64,000 bases of DNA from Pseudomonas gingeri (GTDB lineage Bacteria; Pseudomonadota; Gammaproteobacteria; Pseudomonadales; Pseudomonadaceae). Location: positions 372,001 through 436,000 of the forward strand of contig NZ_JACAPR010000012.1 in assembly GCF_013385635.1 (NCBI RefSeq), given 5' to 3'. Shown one piece after another: positions 45,233 to 54,356 of this stretch (positions are counted from its first letter, which is position 1; each line of letters starts with the position of its first letter). The position numbers and the translations under genes are program-made. The notes beneath the pieces are model-generated. The model saw only the letters and a list, made by a program, of their open reading frames with translations. It searched no databases and was not told the DNA's origin.

Positions 45233-46105
45233 TCAGTCGTTTTTCTGTTTCTCAAGCGCGACCTGATACAGCACATTCTTGCGCACACCGGTGATTTCCG
45301 CCGCCAGGGCCGCAGCACGCTTGAGTGGCATCTCCTTGAGCAGCAGGTCGAGGATCCGCATGGCCTCGGCACCGACCGCATCGTCACTTTCAGGCGCCGT
45401 CCAGCCGGCGACCAGCACCACGCATTCACCACGCTGCTGATTGCTGTCGGCCTCGACAAAACCGCGCAACTCACCCAACGGCAAGCCCTTGAGCGTCTCG
45501 AAGGTCTTGGTCAGTTCACGCCCCAGCAACGCCGGACGCTCCGGCCCGAACACCAGTTCCATGTCCTCCAGGCATTCAAGGATCCGGTGCGGCGCCTCAT
45601 AGAAGATCAGGGTCCGTGGTTCTTCCTTCAACAGCTCCAGGCGCGAGCGGCGACCGACCGCCTTGGCCGGCAGGAACCCCTCGAAGATAAACCGGTCGGA
45701 CGGCAGCCCCGCCGCCGACAGCGCCGCGATCAACGCACAGGCACCGGGCACCGGCACCACCTTGACTCCCGCGGCACGGGCCTGGCGCACCAGGTGGTAG
45801 CCGGGATCGGAAATCAGCGGCGTACCGGCGTCGGAGATCAATGCCACATCCTCGCCGGCCAACAGCTTGGCGATAAAGCGGCTACCCTCATCACGTTCGT
45901 TGTGCTCATGGCAGGCAGCCAGCGGCGTCGAAATACCGAAGTGCTGCAAGAGCCGCAGCGAGTGCCGGGTATCTTCCGCCGCGATCAGCGACACATCGCG
46001 CAGCACTTTCATGGCACGCGCACTGATGTCATCCAGGTTACCGATGGGTGTCGCCACCACATAAAGCGAGCCCATCGCGGAATTCAAAGCACCTGGAGCA
46101 GTCAA
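45233..46105 (-). CDS. rsmI: 16S rRNA (cytidine(1402)-2'-O)-methyltransferase
   Basis: Adds the ribose methyl at C1402 of 16S rRNA. The core motif is GSLYVVATPIGNLDDISARA, followed by AAEDTRHSLRLLQHF and ALISDAGTPLISDPGY. I place the start at a TTG (decoding as MTAPGALNSAMG) because GAGGTG sits six bases before it, giving 290 residues; the ATG ten codons later (46075) has no ribosome binding site. It is divergent from lpoA. Confidence 0.93.
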   Translation of the reverse strand: MTAPGALNSAMGSLYVVATPIGNLDDISARAMKVLRDVSLIAAEDTRHSLRLLQHFGISTPLAACHEHNERDEGSRFIAKLLAGEDVALISDAGTPLISDPGYHLVRQARAAGVKVVPVPGACALIAALSAAGLPSDRFIFEGFLPAKAVGRRSRLELLKEEPRTLIFYEAPHRILECLEDMELVFGPERPALLGRELTKTFETLKGLPLGELRGFVEADSNQQRGECVVLVAGWTAPESDDAVGAEAMRILDLLLKEMPLKRAAALAAEITGVRKNVLYQVALEKQKND

Positions 46106-46324
46106 AGCGCACACCTCAAGAAGAACGAAAAACCCATTGTAGCGCGTAGAGGCCCTGCCGATATGCTCCACAGCTGCAGGCCCGGCTCTTCCGACCGGGG
46201 AATTTGCAGTCCCGGACACGCTTTGTACGACCTAATTTGACGGTTTCACGCCAGCAACATCGCGCCCCGGCCAGTGCTTGGGTACAATTCCACGCTAATT
46301 TGATCGAGTATCAGGAACACTTAC

Positions 46325-48136
46325 ATGATCGCTTGCCTGCGGCTGTTCTCTGCCCTCTGCCTTGCTGCCTTGTTGGCGGCATGCGCCAGCTCGCCCTCCT
46401 CCAGCCTTGGCGAACTTCCACGGACCCCGGATGCCAGCATCGAGCAACTGCTCGAACAAGCCTCCGCCAGCAAAACACCAGACAAGGCCGCATTGCTGCG
46501 ACTGACCGCTGCCGACCTGGCCTACCGCCAGAAAGACACCGGTCGCGCCTCGCAGATCCTTGCCCAGGTGCCGCTGGACCAGCTCAAGCCGGCCCAGCAG
46601 GTCTTTGCCAGCACCCTGGCCGCCGAACTGGCGATGACCCGTAACCAGCCCAAGGCCGCCCTCGCCGCCTTGAGCCACCCGAGCCTGGAACGCCTTGGCG
46701 AACTGCCGGTGGACCAACAGATCCGCACCCAGACCGTTCGCGCCCGCGCCTTCGAGGCCGATGGTCAGACCCTGGCCGCCGCTCGCGAGCGTATCTTCAT
46801 CGCGCCATTGCTCAGCGGTGACGCCGCCCGTGCCAACCACGAAGCGATCTGGGCATTGATCGCGGCACTGCCGACCGATCAACTGCAGCCGACCGGCAGC
46901 GATGACCTCAGCGGCTGGCTCAGCCTGGCCCTGGCGGTCAAGACTTCCGGCACCCTGGAACAACAGCAGGCCGCCATCGATACCTGGCGCGCGCAGAACC
47001 CGAAACACCCGGCCGCCCTGCAACTGCCGCAGCCACTGGTCAAGCTCAAGGAACTGGCCAGCCAGCCACTGAACAAGATCGCCCTGCTGCTGCCGAACGA
47101 CGGCCCGCTGGCTTCCGTCGGCAAGGCCCTGCGTGAAGGCTTCATGGCCGCCCACTACCAGGCCCAGCAGGCCGGGCAGAAGCCGCCAGCCATCGAGTTC
47201 TACGACAGCTCGCGCCTGGGCTCCCTGGATGATTTCTATCGCAAGGCCCAGGCCGCCGGCGTGCAACTGGTGATCGGGCCATTGGAAAAACCGCTGGTCA
47301 AACAACTCAGTGCCCGCCCGCAACTGCCGATCACCACCCTGGCGCTGAACTACAGCGAAAGCACGCAGAACCCGCCGCAACTGTTCCAGTTCGGCCTGGC
47401 TGCCGAAGACGAAGCCCGCGAAGTCTCCCGTCGCGCCCGTGCCGACGGCCTGCACCGCGCCGCGGCCATGGTGCCGAAGGGCGAATGGGGCGATCGCGTA
47501 CTGAAAGCCTTCCGCCAGGATTGGGAAGCCAACGGCGGCACCGTGGTCGGCGTCGAGCACGTCGATCAGCCGGTTGCCCTGGCCCAACAGATTGCCGACC
47601 TGTTCCAGTTGCGCCAGAGCGAGGGCCGCGCCAAGAGCCTGCAAAGCACGGTAGGCGGCCAGGTAGCCGCCCAGCCTTCGCGCCGTCAGGACATCGAGTT
47701 CATCTTCCTGGCCGCGACACCGCAGCAAGCCCAGCAGATCAAACCGACACTGAACTTCCAGTACGCCGGTGATGTGCCGGTGTATGCCACTTCCCACCTG
47801 TTCAGCGCCACGGGCGATATCAACCAGTACAACGACATGAACGGTATTCGCTTCTGCGAAACCCCATGGCTGCTGGATGCCAACGACCCACTGCGCAAAC
47901 AGGTCACCGCCCAATGGCCGCAAGCCGGCGGCAGCCTGGGACGCCTGTACGCCATGGGTGTCGATGCTTATCGCCTGGCCCCGCGCCTGGGTCAACTCAA
48001 GGCCCTGCCGGACAGCCGCATCGAAGGCCTCTCCGGCAGCCTGAGCATGGATCAGGGACAACGGGTCGAGCGCCAGTTGCCATGGGCCCAGTTCGTCAGC
48101 GGCCAGGTCCAGCGCCTGCCGGACACTCCGCGCTGA
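46325..48136 (+). CDS. lpoA: Penicillin-binding protein activator LpoA (LppC family)
   Basis: Outer-membrane lipoprotein that activates the bifunctional wall synthase PBP1A from the outside. The 603-residue protein has a signal peptide with lipobox LLAAC (Cys20), a helical TPR-like N-domain (about 35-240) and a C-domain with the periplasmic-binding-protein fold (from about 255: KIALLLPNDGPLASVGKALREGF). It starts the operon lpoA-yraN-gmhA/diaA-dolP, the same order as yraM-yraN-diaA-yraP of enterobacteria. Confidence 0.95.
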   Translation: MIACLRLFSALCLAALLAACASSPSSSLGELPRTPDASIEQLLEQASASKTPDKAALLRLTAADLAYRQKDTGRASQILAQVPLDQLKPAQQVFASTLAAELAMTRNQPKAALAALSHPSLERLGELPVDQQIRTQTVRARAFEADGQTLAAARERIFIAPLLSGDAARANHEAIWALIAALPTDQLQPTGSDDLSGWLSLALAVKTSGTLEQQQAAIDTWRAQNPKHPAALQLPQPLVKLKELASQPLNKIALLLPNDGPLASVGKALREGFMAAHYQAQQAGQKPPAIEFYDSSRLGSLDDFYRKAQAAGVQLVIGPLEKPLVKQLSARPQLPITTLALNYSESTQNPPQLFQFGLAAEDEAREVSRRARADGLHRAAAMVPKGEWGDRVLKAFRQDWEANGGTVVGVEHVDQPVALAQQIADLFQLRQSEGRAKSLQSTVGGQVAAQPSRRQDIEFIFLAATPQQAQQIKPTLNFQYAGDVPVYATSHLFSATGDINQYNDMNGIRFCETPWLLDANDPLRKQVTAQWPQAGGSLGRLYAMGVDAYRLAPRLGQLKALPDSRIEGLSGSLSMDQGQRVERQLPWAQFVSGQVQRLPDTPR

Positions 48137-48507
48137 TGCCGGATGGCCTGCACCTGAAAAGCGGCAAGGATGCCGAGAGCCTCGCGCTCCGGCATCTCGA
48201 ACAGCAAGGGCTGCGCCTGCTGGCGCAGAACTGGTTATGCAAACGCGGCGAGCTTGATCTGGTCATGCTCGACGGCGATACAGTAGTATTCGTCGAAGTT
48301 CGTTATAGAAAAAACACCCAATGGGGTGGCGCCGTGGGCAGCATCGATGCCCGCAAGCGCAAGAAGTTAATATTCGCGGCGCAGTATTTCCTGCAACGCG
48401 AGTCACGCTGGGCCAGTCGCCCCTGCCGTTTCGATGTGATCGCCATAGAGGGCGACCTGGAAGCAGCACCCCAGCTGAACTGGCTACGGAATGCCTTCGA
48501 CAGCTGA
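48136..48507 (+). CDS. YraN-family putative endonuclease (UPF0102)
   Basis: A 123-residue protein of the YraN/UPF0102 family, which has the restriction-endonuclease-like fold. The expected residues are visible: E-x(n)-GELDLVMLDGDTVVFVEVRYR, that is Glu/Asp and the E-V-R/K active-site triplet. The cellular role is unresolved. The ATG overlaps the lpoA stop by one base (TGATG), so it is translated from the same message. Confidence 0.9.
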   Translation: MPDGLHLKSGKDAESLALRHLEQQGLRLLAQNWLCKRGELDLVMLDGDTVVFVEVRYRKNTQWGGAVGSIDARKRKKLIFAAQYFLQRESRWASRPCRFDVIAIEGDLEAAPQLNWLRNAFDS

Positions 48508-48643
48508 CTCCCGGTTGTCGAGCCGGTTACTTTTCATTCACTGATTTTGCTCTTTGCTTTGCGGGCTGCACATTCTTGTGCCGGGCAGCCTCCGGGAAAA
48601 CCCGGACAGCGCTCGACCAGCCGCCCTACTTAAGGTCACATAG

Positions 48644-49237
48644 ATGGACATGCAATCCCGAATTCGCCAGCTTTTCCAGGCCAGTATCGACACCAAGCAA
48701 CAGGCGATGGACGTTCTTGCACCTCACATCGAGCAAGCCAGCCAGATCATGGTCAACGCCCTGCTCAACGAAGGCAAAATGCTTTCCTGTGGCAATGGCG
48801 GCTCGGCGGGTGATGCCCAGCACTTTTCCTCGGAACTGCTCAACCGCTTCGAGCGCGAGCGACCGAGCCTGCCGGCCATCGCCCTGACCACCGACAGCTC
48901 GACCATCACCTCGATCGCCAACGACTACAGCTACAACGAAGTCTTCTCCAAGCAGATCCGCGCGCTCGGTCAACCCGGCGACGTGCTGCTGGCGATTTCC
49001 ACCAGCGGCAACTCCGCCAACATTATTCAGGCAATCCAGGCCGCACATGATCGCGAAATGGTTGTCGTAGCCTTGACGGGACGTGACGGTGGCGGCATGG
49101 CTTCGCTGCTGCTGCCCGAGGACGTGGAAATCCGCGTCCCCGCCAACGTCACCGCACGTATCCAGGAAGTCCACCTGCTGGCGATCCACTGCCTGTGCGA
49201 TCTGATCGACAGCCAACTGTTCGGGAGTGAAGAATGA
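48644..49237 (+). CDS. gmhA: SIS-domain protein, phosphoheptose isomerase / DiaA family
   Basis: A 197-residue single SIS domain with CGNGGSAGDAQHFSSELL and the segment LLAISTSGNSANIIQAI. In pseudomonads this gene is usually annotated as gmhA, sedoheptulose-7-phosphate isomerase of LPS heptose synthesis. Its position between yraN and dolP is that of enterobacterial diaA, whose product stimulates DnaA at the replication origin. Sequence alone cannot separate these two roles. AAGG precedes the ATG and the end overlaps dolP by four bases. Confidence 0.85.
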   Translation: MDMQSRIRQLFQASIDTKQQAMDVLAPHIEQASQIMVNALLNEGKMLSCGNGGSAGDAQHFSSELLNRFERERPSLPAIALTTDSSTITSIANDYSYNEVFSKQIRALGQPGDVLLAISTSGNSANIIQAIQAAHDREMVVVALTGRDGGGMASLLLPEDVEIRVPANVTARIQEVHLLAIHCLCDLIDSQLFGSEE

Positions 49238-49812
49238 CCGTTAATCGCCTTAGCCTGCTGGCCTTGACCCTGTGCCTGGGCCTCAGTGGTTGCAGCTCGG
49301 TACTGACCGCAACCCGCGACGAGCCGATCAATGACGATCGGGGAACCCGCACCTTCGGTAGCAAGATCGACGATTCGCTGATCCAGACCAAGGTCGAGGT
49401 CAACGTGGCCAAGGCCGATCCGGCCCTGGAAGTGTCTTCTCATATCGTCGTGACCAGCTTCAACGGCATCGTCCTGCTGGCCGGCCAGACCCCCAGCGAA
49501 GAACTCAAGGCCAAGGCCGAGCAAGCCGCCGCCGCGGTTCAACGCGTGAAGAAAGTGAACAACGAACTGCAGGTCCTCCAGCCCTCTTCGTTCGCCGCCC
49601 GCAGCAGCGACACCTGGCTGACCAGCAAGATCAAGACACAGATGCTGACCGACAACACCATCCCCGGCTCACGCATCAAGGTGGTGACCGAGAACGGCAT
49701 CGTCTACCTGCTGGGCCTGGTCACCCAACAGGAAGCGACGCGCGCCACCAACCTGGTGCAGGGCGTTGGTGGCGTGCAGAAGATCGTCAAGCTCTTCGAG
49801 TACATCGACTGA
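49234..49812 (+). CDS. dolP: Outer-membrane BON-domain lipoprotein DolP (YraP)
   Basis: Lipoprotein of 192 residues with lipobox LGLSGC and two BON domains (about 45-115 and 125-190; second copy IKTQMLTDNTIPGSRIKVVTENG). In E. coli DolP supports outer-membrane integrity and the BAM complex. Last gene of the lpoA operon; a strong terminator follows. Confidence 0.93.
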   Translation: MTVNRLSLLALTLCLGLSGCSSVLTATRDEPINDDRGTRTFGSKIDDSLIQTKVEVNVAKADPALEVSSHIVVTSFNGIVLLAGQTPSEELKAKAEQAAAAVQRVKKVNNELQVLQPSSFAARSSDTWLTSKIKTQMLTDNTIPGSRIKVVTENGIVYLLGLVTQQEATRATNLVQGVGGVQKIVKLFEYID

Positions 49813-49828
49813 CCCGACACCTCCGGAC

Positions 49829-49864
49829 GCAAAAAAGGCGCCTCGGATGAGGCGCCTTTTTTAT
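49829..49864. terminator. Bidirectional intrinsic terminator between dolP and sspB
   Basis: Perfect stem AGGCGCCTC / GAGGCGCCT flanked by A6 on the left and T6 on the right, so it can serve the convergent dolP and sspB transcripts. Confidence 0.92.
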
Positions 49865-49881
49865 TACTTTGCTACTGCTTG

Positions 49882-50295
49882 TTACTTCACTACCTTCAGG
49901 CTCGGCCGACCGCTGGGACGCGGCGGCTCCGACCCCGACGGCGGACCGTCATCATCCGGCTCGACTTCTTCATCGTCCTCCAGGGGCGACTCGAGGTCGA
50001 ACACCATGCCCTGGCCATTCTCCCGGGCGTAGATCCCGAGAATGGCACCAATGGGCACGTACAGCGTATGCGGCACACCGCCAAAACGCCCTTCGAAACT
50101 GATCGCTTCGTTATCCATATGCAAGTGACGCACGGCACTCGGCGAGACATTCAACACGATCTGGCCGTCACTGGCGAAACCCTGCGGCACCTGGACCGAG
50201 GGGTACTCGGAGTTGACCAGTATGTGCGGGGTGCAATCGTTATCCACTATCCATTCGTACAGGGCACGAACCAAATAAGGACGACTGGAATTCAT
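49882..50295 (-). CDS. sspB: ClpXP protease specificity-enhancing factor SspB
   Basis: Adaptor that delivers ssrA-tagged proteins to ClpXP. The 137-residue protein has the folded N-terminal domain (SSRPYLVRALYEWIVDN... to about 108), an acidic linker with EDDEEVEPDDDGPP, and a short basic tail GRPSLKVVK, which is the ClpX-binding XB motif. Its ribosome binding site AAGGAG includes the sspA stop codon, so the pair is coupled. Confidence 0.95.
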   Translation of the reverse strand: MNSSRPYLVRALYEWIVDNDCTPHILVNSEYPSVQVPQGFASDGQIVLNVSPSAVRHLHMDNEAISFEGRFGGVPHTLYVPIGAILGIYARENGQGMVFDLESPLEDDEEVEPDDDGPPSGSEPPRPSGRPSLKVVK

Positions 50296-50306
50296 TAAAC
50301 TGCTCC

Positions 50307-50924
50307 TTAGCGCATATCGCGTTCGACACCAGACAGACTCGCCTGGAAAGCCTCACGCGCAAACTGGCGCTCCATATAATCGAGCAACGGCTTGGCCGGC
50401 CGCGGCAATTCAATACCCAGAATCGGTAGACGCCAGAGTATCGGTAATAGACAACAATCCACCAGACTTTGCTCCTCACTGAGGAAGAATGGCTTGTCGG
50501 CGAATAGCGGCGAAACGCCGGTGAGGCTCTCGCGCAATTCCTTGCGAGCCTGCACGCGCGCCGGCTCCTTGGTCCGCGAATCCAGGATCAGATCCACCAG
50601 CCCGCACCAGTCGCGCTGGATGCGGTGCATCAGCAGGCGGCTATTGGCCCGCGCTACAGGATAAACCGGCAGCAACGGCGGATGCGGGTAGCGCTCATCC
50701 AGATATTCCATCACCACCGTCGACTCCCACAACGCCAGGTCACGATCGACCAGGGTTGGCAGGCTGCCGTAAGGGTTCACTTCGATCAGCTTCGGCGGCT
50801 GACGACCCGCCTCGACACTGATGATCTCGGCGCTGACACCCTTCTCCGCCAGCACGATGCGCACTCGATGGGAATAGTGGTCGGCGGGGTCGGAGTAACA
50901 GGCCAACCGGTTGGTCACGCCCAT
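50307..50924 (-). CDS. sspA: Stringent starvation protein A
   Basis: RNA-polymerase-associated protein with a glutathione-S-transferase fold. The 205-residue sequence has the thioredoxin-like N-domain (LACYSDPADHYSHRVRIVLAEKG) and the helical C-domain with the signature PILWRLPILGIELP. In pseudomonads it affects virulence and stress genes. A strong GGAGGACC precedes the ATG. The 184-base gap to petC contains a large stem-loop, so it may have its own leader or be read from the pet transcript. Confidence 0.95.
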   Translation of the reverse strand: MGVTNRLACYSDPADHYSHRVRIVLAEKGVSAEIISVEAGRQPPKLIEVNPYGSLPTLVDRDLALWESTVVMEYLDERYPHPPLLPVYPVARANSRLLMHRIQRDWCGLVDLILDSRTKEPARVQARKELRESLTGVSPLFADKPFFLSEEQSLVDCCLLPILWRLPILGIELPRPAKPLLDYMERQFAREAFQASLSGVERDMR

Positions 50925-50968
50925 GGCGGTCCTCCTCGCTTGTTGAAATTATCGGAAACGGAAAACGC

Positions 50969-51081
50969 GCGCGCCCAAGGGAAGCCTCCCGTAGCGGCAG
51001 AACCGGCAGTGAATGCAACCGTTGCCGGCCGCATCCTGCTTGTCCCACTTGCTACATCTTCAGAGGCACCCTTGGGCGCGC
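50969..51081 (-). promoter_or_regulatory. Long stem-loop in the petC-sspA gap
   Basis: Two 13-base arms, GCGCGCCCAAGGG at 50969-50981 and CCCTTGGGCGCGC at 51069-51081, are perfectly complementary. The pairing continues inward, after a small internal loop, with GCCTC (50984-50988) and GAGGC (51063-51067). A smaller hairpin (CCGGCA / TGCCGG near 51004-51027) lies in the loop. It could be a pet terminator, an RNase processing site, an sspA leader or a small RNA; no long U-tract follows. Confidence 0.55.
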
Positions 51082-51108
51082 ACGATTGACAGCTATATTA
51101 CAACGTTA

Positions 51109-51891
51109 TCAGTGCACATCCTTCCAGTATTCGCGCTTGAGCAGATAAGCGAACACGAAGAAGAAGGCCAGGTACAGCAAGACGTAGGTACCGATGCGCT
51201 GATGCTCCAGCTTCACCGGGTTGGCCGAGTAGGCCAGGAAGGTCACCAGGTTCTTGACCTTCTCATCGAACTGCTCGTCGGTCAGGCTGCCACTTTTCGG
51301 CACGATGGTCAGTTGGTCGCACGCCTCATGGGTCAATGGCGTACCGGTCAACGGATCATACTGCTTCTTGCCGTCCTCGACGATCTGGACCTGCTTGCAA
51401 CCGACGACCTGGCGACCTTGCAGGCCCACCAGCACGTTCGGCATGCCGACATTCGGGAAGACCTTGTTGTTCACACCCCACGGGCGTGCCGGATCTTCGT
51501 AGAACGAGCGCAGGTAGCCGTAGAGCCAGTCGGTACCCCGCACCCGCGCCACCAGGGTCAGGTCGGGGGGAGCCGCACCGAACCAGGCCTTGGCATCCGC
51601 CGGCTGCATGCCGATGTTCATGTGGTCGCCGATCTTGGCGCCGGTGAACACCAGGTTCTTGAGCATCAGGTCATGGGGAATCCCCAGGTCATCGGCCACA
51701 CGCTCATAGCGCTGGAACTTGGCACTATGGCAACCCATGCAATAGTTGGCGAAGGTCCGCGCACCATCCTGCATGGCAGCCTTGTCGGAAACGTCGATAT
51801 CGACTTTTTCCAGTTCCGGACCACCATGTTCGGCGGCAAAAGACAGTACCGGCAGCGCCGCAAGCAACAAAACAGCAAATAGTTTTTTCAT
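51109..51891 (-). CDS. petC: Cytochrome c1 of the bc1 complex
   Basis: Membrane-anchored haem protein that accepts electrons from the Rieske protein. Started at MKKLFAVLLLAAL with its signal peptide, it has 260 residues; the longer frame overlaps petB. The haem attachment motif is CMGCH (about 52-56), the axial Met is in the GMPNV region, and a C-terminal anchor helix (TYVLLYLAFFFVFAYLL) follows. Its ATG overlaps the petB stop by one base. Confidence 0.95.
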   Translation of the reverse strand: MKKLFAVLLLAALPVLSFAAEHGGPELEKVDIDVSDKAAMQDGARTFANYCMGCHSAKFQRYERVADDLGIPHDLMLKNLVFTGAKIGDHMNIGMQPADAKAWFGAAPPDLTLVARVRGTDWLYGYLRSFYEDPARPWGVNNKVFPNVGMPNVLVGLQGRQVVGCKQVQIVEDGKKQYDPLTGTPLTHEACDQLTIVPKSGSLTDEQFDEKVKNLVTFLAYSANPVKLEHQRIGTYVLLYLAFFFVFAYLLKREYWKDVH

Positions 51892-53102
51892 CAGCCAGTC
51901 ACCCTTTCCGGAACCGGTTTGGTCTTCTCGAGCCGGGTATAGAACGGCATCAGAATGAAGTAGGCGAAGTACAGGAAGGTACAGACCTGCGACAGCAACG
52001 TACGCTCGGGGGTCGGCGCCAGAACGCCCAGCACGCCCAGGATCACGAACGAAATACAGAACACCACCAGCCAGATCTTGCTCATCCAGCCCTTGTAGCG
52101 CATGGACTTGACCGGACTGCGATCGAGCCATGGCAGGACGAACAACACGGCAATCGCGGCCCCCATGGCGATCACGCCCATGAGTTTGTCGGGAATCGCT
52201 CGCAGGATCGCGTAGAACGGCGTGAAGTACCAGACAGGGGCAATGTGCTCCGGCGTCTTGAAGGCGTTGGCCTGTTCGAAGTTCGGTTTTTCGAGGAAAT
52301 ACCCCCCCATTTCCGGGAAGAAGAACACGATGGAACAGAAGATGAACAGGAACACCACCACGCCGACGATATCCTTCACGGTGTAGTACGGATGGAAGGC
52401 GATGCCGTCCAGCGGTACGCCGTTCTCGTCCTTGTGCTTCTTGATGTCGACGCCGTCCGGGTTGTTCGAACCGACTTCGTGCAGCGCCAGTACGTGCAGC
52501 ACCACCAGGCCGAGGATCACGATCGGCAGGGCCACCACGTGCAGGGCGAAGAAGCGGTTCAGGGTGATCCCGGAAATCAGGTAGTCACCACGGATCCACT
52601 GGGTCAGGTCGTTGCCGATGACCGGGATCGCACCGAACAGCGAGATGATCACCTGCGCGCCCCAGTAGGACATCTGGCCCCACGGCAGCAGGTAGCCCAT
52701 GAAGGCCTCGGCCATCAGCGCCAGGTAGATCAGCATGCCGAACAGCCACACCAGCTCGCGCGGCTTCTGGTACGAACCGTAGAGCAGGCCACGGAACATG
52801 TGCAGGTAGACCACGATAAAGAACGCCGAAGCGCCGGTGGAGTGCAGCAGGCGCAGGATCGAGCCGTACTCGACGTCACGCATGATGTATTCGACGGAGG
52901 CGAATGCCTCTTCCGCCGAAGGGGTGTAGCTCATGGTCAGCCAGACACCGGTAACGATCTGGTTGACCAGCACCAGGAGTGCCAGGGAGCCGAAGAAGTA
53001 GAAGAAGTTGAAGTTTTTTGGCGCGTAATACTTGCTGAGATGGTCTTCCCACATCTTGGTCGCGGGGAAGCGCGCATCCACCCAATCCATGAACTTGCTC
53101 AT
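51891..53102 (-). CDS. petB: Cytochrome b of the bc1 complex
   Basis: Core quinol-oxidising subunit with two b haems, 403 residues and eight or nine helices. The four haem histidines fall in LLHSTGASAFFIVVYLHMFRG and RFFALHVVALPIVILGLVVLHV. The Qo-site motif PEHIAPVWYF (PEWY-like, with H-I-A insertion typical of proteobacteria) is present. Its ATG overlaps the petA stop by four bases. Confidence 0.96.
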   Translation of the reverse strand: MSKFMDWVDARFPATKMWEDHLSKYYAPKNFNFFYFFGSLALLVLVNQIVTGVWLTMSYTPSAEEAFASVEYIMRDVEYGSILRLLHSTGASAFFIVVYLHMFRGLLYGSYQKPRELVWLFGMLIYLALMAEAFMGYLLPWGQMSYWGAQVIISLFGAIPVIGNDLTQWIRGDYLISGITLNRFFALHVVALPIVILGLVVLHVLALHEVGSNNPDGVDIKKHKDENGVPLDGIAFHPYYTVKDIVGVVVFLFIFCSIVFFFPEMGGYFLEKPNFEQANAFKTPEHIAPVWYFTPFYAILRAIPDKLMGVIAMGAAIAVLFVLPWLDRSPVKSMRYKGWMSKIWLVVFCISFVILGVLGVLAPTPERTLLSQVCTFLYFAYFILMPFYTRLEKTKPVPERVTG

Positions 53103-53695
53103 TGCGCGTTCTCCTTGTCGACGCCGATGACGATAAGCTCTTCGGTCTCATAGGAATGCGGCGGAACCGGCAGGTTCAAAGGCGCGGGCTGGGACTTGTA
53201 GACGCGCCCCGCCAGATCGTAGTGGGAGCCGTGGCAAGGGCAGAAATAGCCACCTACCCACTTGGGCCCCAGATCGGCAGGTGCCACTTCCGGACGGAAT
53301 GTCGGTGAGCAACCCAGGTGCGTACAGATACCGATCAGCAGGAGAATTTCCGGCTTGATCGAACGCGTCTCCGGGTCAACGTAGGTTGGTTGTGTCGAGT
53401 TCTTGGACTGGGGATCGGAAAGTTGATCTTCGATCTTCTTCAGATTACCCATGATTTCCGGGGTTCGGCGAACGATGAATACCGGCTGGCCACGCCATTC
53501 AGCAATCATCTGCTGTCCTGGCTCGATCTTGCTGACATTCACTTTCACCGGTGCGCCTGCGGCTTTCGCCTTGGCACTGGGAAACCATGACCCCACGAAC
53601 GGGACCGCAGCCCCCACCGCTCCTGCAGCCCCTACCACGGACGTGGCTGCTACGAGGAAGCGACGTCGGCCTGCATTCACGCCGTCATTGCTCAT
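53099..53695 (-). CDS. petA: Rieske iron-sulfur subunit of the bc1 complex
   Basis: 198-residue 2Fe-2S protein. The N-terminus has a twin-arginine-type export/anchor sequence (GRRRFLVAATSVVGAAGAVGAA). The cluster ligands are in CTHLGCSP and CPCHGSHYDLAGR, with two Cys and two His plus the disulfide pair. First gene of petABC, with GGGAGAGGA before the ATG. Confidence 0.97.
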   Translation of the reverse strand: MSNDGVNAGRRRFLVAATSVVGAAGAVGAAVPFVGSWFPSAKAKAAGAPVKVNVSKIEPGQQMIAEWRGQPVFIVRRTPEIMGNLKKIEDQLSDPQSKNSTQPTYVDPETRSIKPEILLLIGICTHLGCSPTFRPEVAPADLGPKWVGGYFCPCHGSHYDLAGRVYKSQPAPLNLPVPPHSYETEELIVIGVDKENAQ

Positions 53696-53778
53696 TCAGT
53701 CCTCTCCCATCAGCTTTGTGGCCTGTTAAATCAGGCGTCTACTAAGTAAAAACTTTGTACTTATAAAAATTTTGCCGA

Positions 53779-53807
53779 ATGGTAATGAAAAGCCCCACCT
53801 CTGACAA
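53779..53807 (-). promoter_or_regulatory. Candidate sigma-70 promoter of petABC
   Basis: On the minus strand TTGTCA, 17-base spacer, TACCAT, about 80 bases before the petA ATG. Both elements are reasonable matches; a second possible -10 (TATACT near 53842) lies further up but lacks a well-spaced -35. Confidence 0.45.
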
Positions 53808-53893
53808 GGTAATTACCGGACCCACACTGCCCCAAGCCTTGTAGTATAGGGGGTCTACGGATGTGGCAAGTTGTCACAGCAAATATTTCGCCC

Positions 53894-53934
53894 ATAAAAA
53901 AAGCCCGGCTCCACAAGGGAACCGGGCTTTTTCT
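53894..53934 (-). terminator. Intrinsic terminator of the rplM-rpsI operon
   Basis: On the minus strand AAGCCCGGTTCCC, short loop, GAGCCGGGCTT, then T7. It lies 15 bases past the rpsI stop codon. Confidence 0.92.
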
Positions 53935-53949
53935 GAAGCCGAAAGCGAA

Positions 53950-54342
53950 TTAACGCTTCGAGTACTGCGGACGCTTACGCGCTTTACGCAGACCGACTTT
54001 CTTACGTTCAACTTCACGGGCATCGCGGGTTACGAAGCCGGCTTTACGCAGAGCACCGCGCAGAGTCTCGTCGTAGTCCATCAGGGCACGAGTGATACCG
54101 TGGCGGATTGCGCCAGCCTGGCCACTCACACCACCACCGATGACAGTGACGTAGATGTCGAATTTCTCGGTGGTCTCGGTCAGTTCCAGCGGCTGGCGAA
54201 CTACCATGCGGGCAGTTTCGCGACCGAAGAACGTGTCCAGGGTGCGGTTGTTGATGGAGATGTTACCAGTACCCGGACGCAGGAAGACGCGCGCAGTTGC
54301 GGTCTTGCGACGGCCAGTACCGTAATTTTGAGTCGCCGACAT
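53950..54342 (-). CDS. rpsI: 30S ribosomal protein S9
   Basis: 130-residue small-subunit protein. Typical features are GTGRRKTATARVFLRPG near the N-terminus and the basic tail KVGLRKARKRPQYSKR, which reaches the P-site tRNA. It follows rplM after 14 bases, the conserved order. Confidence 0.98.
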   Translation of the reverse strand: MSATQNYGTGRRKTATARVFLRPGTGNISINNRTLDTFFGRETARMVVRQPLELTETTEKFDIYVTVIGGGVSGQAGAIRHGITRALMDYDETLRGALRKAGFVTRDAREVERKKVGLRKARKRPQYSKR

Positions 54343-54356
54343 ATTGAACTACTCCG

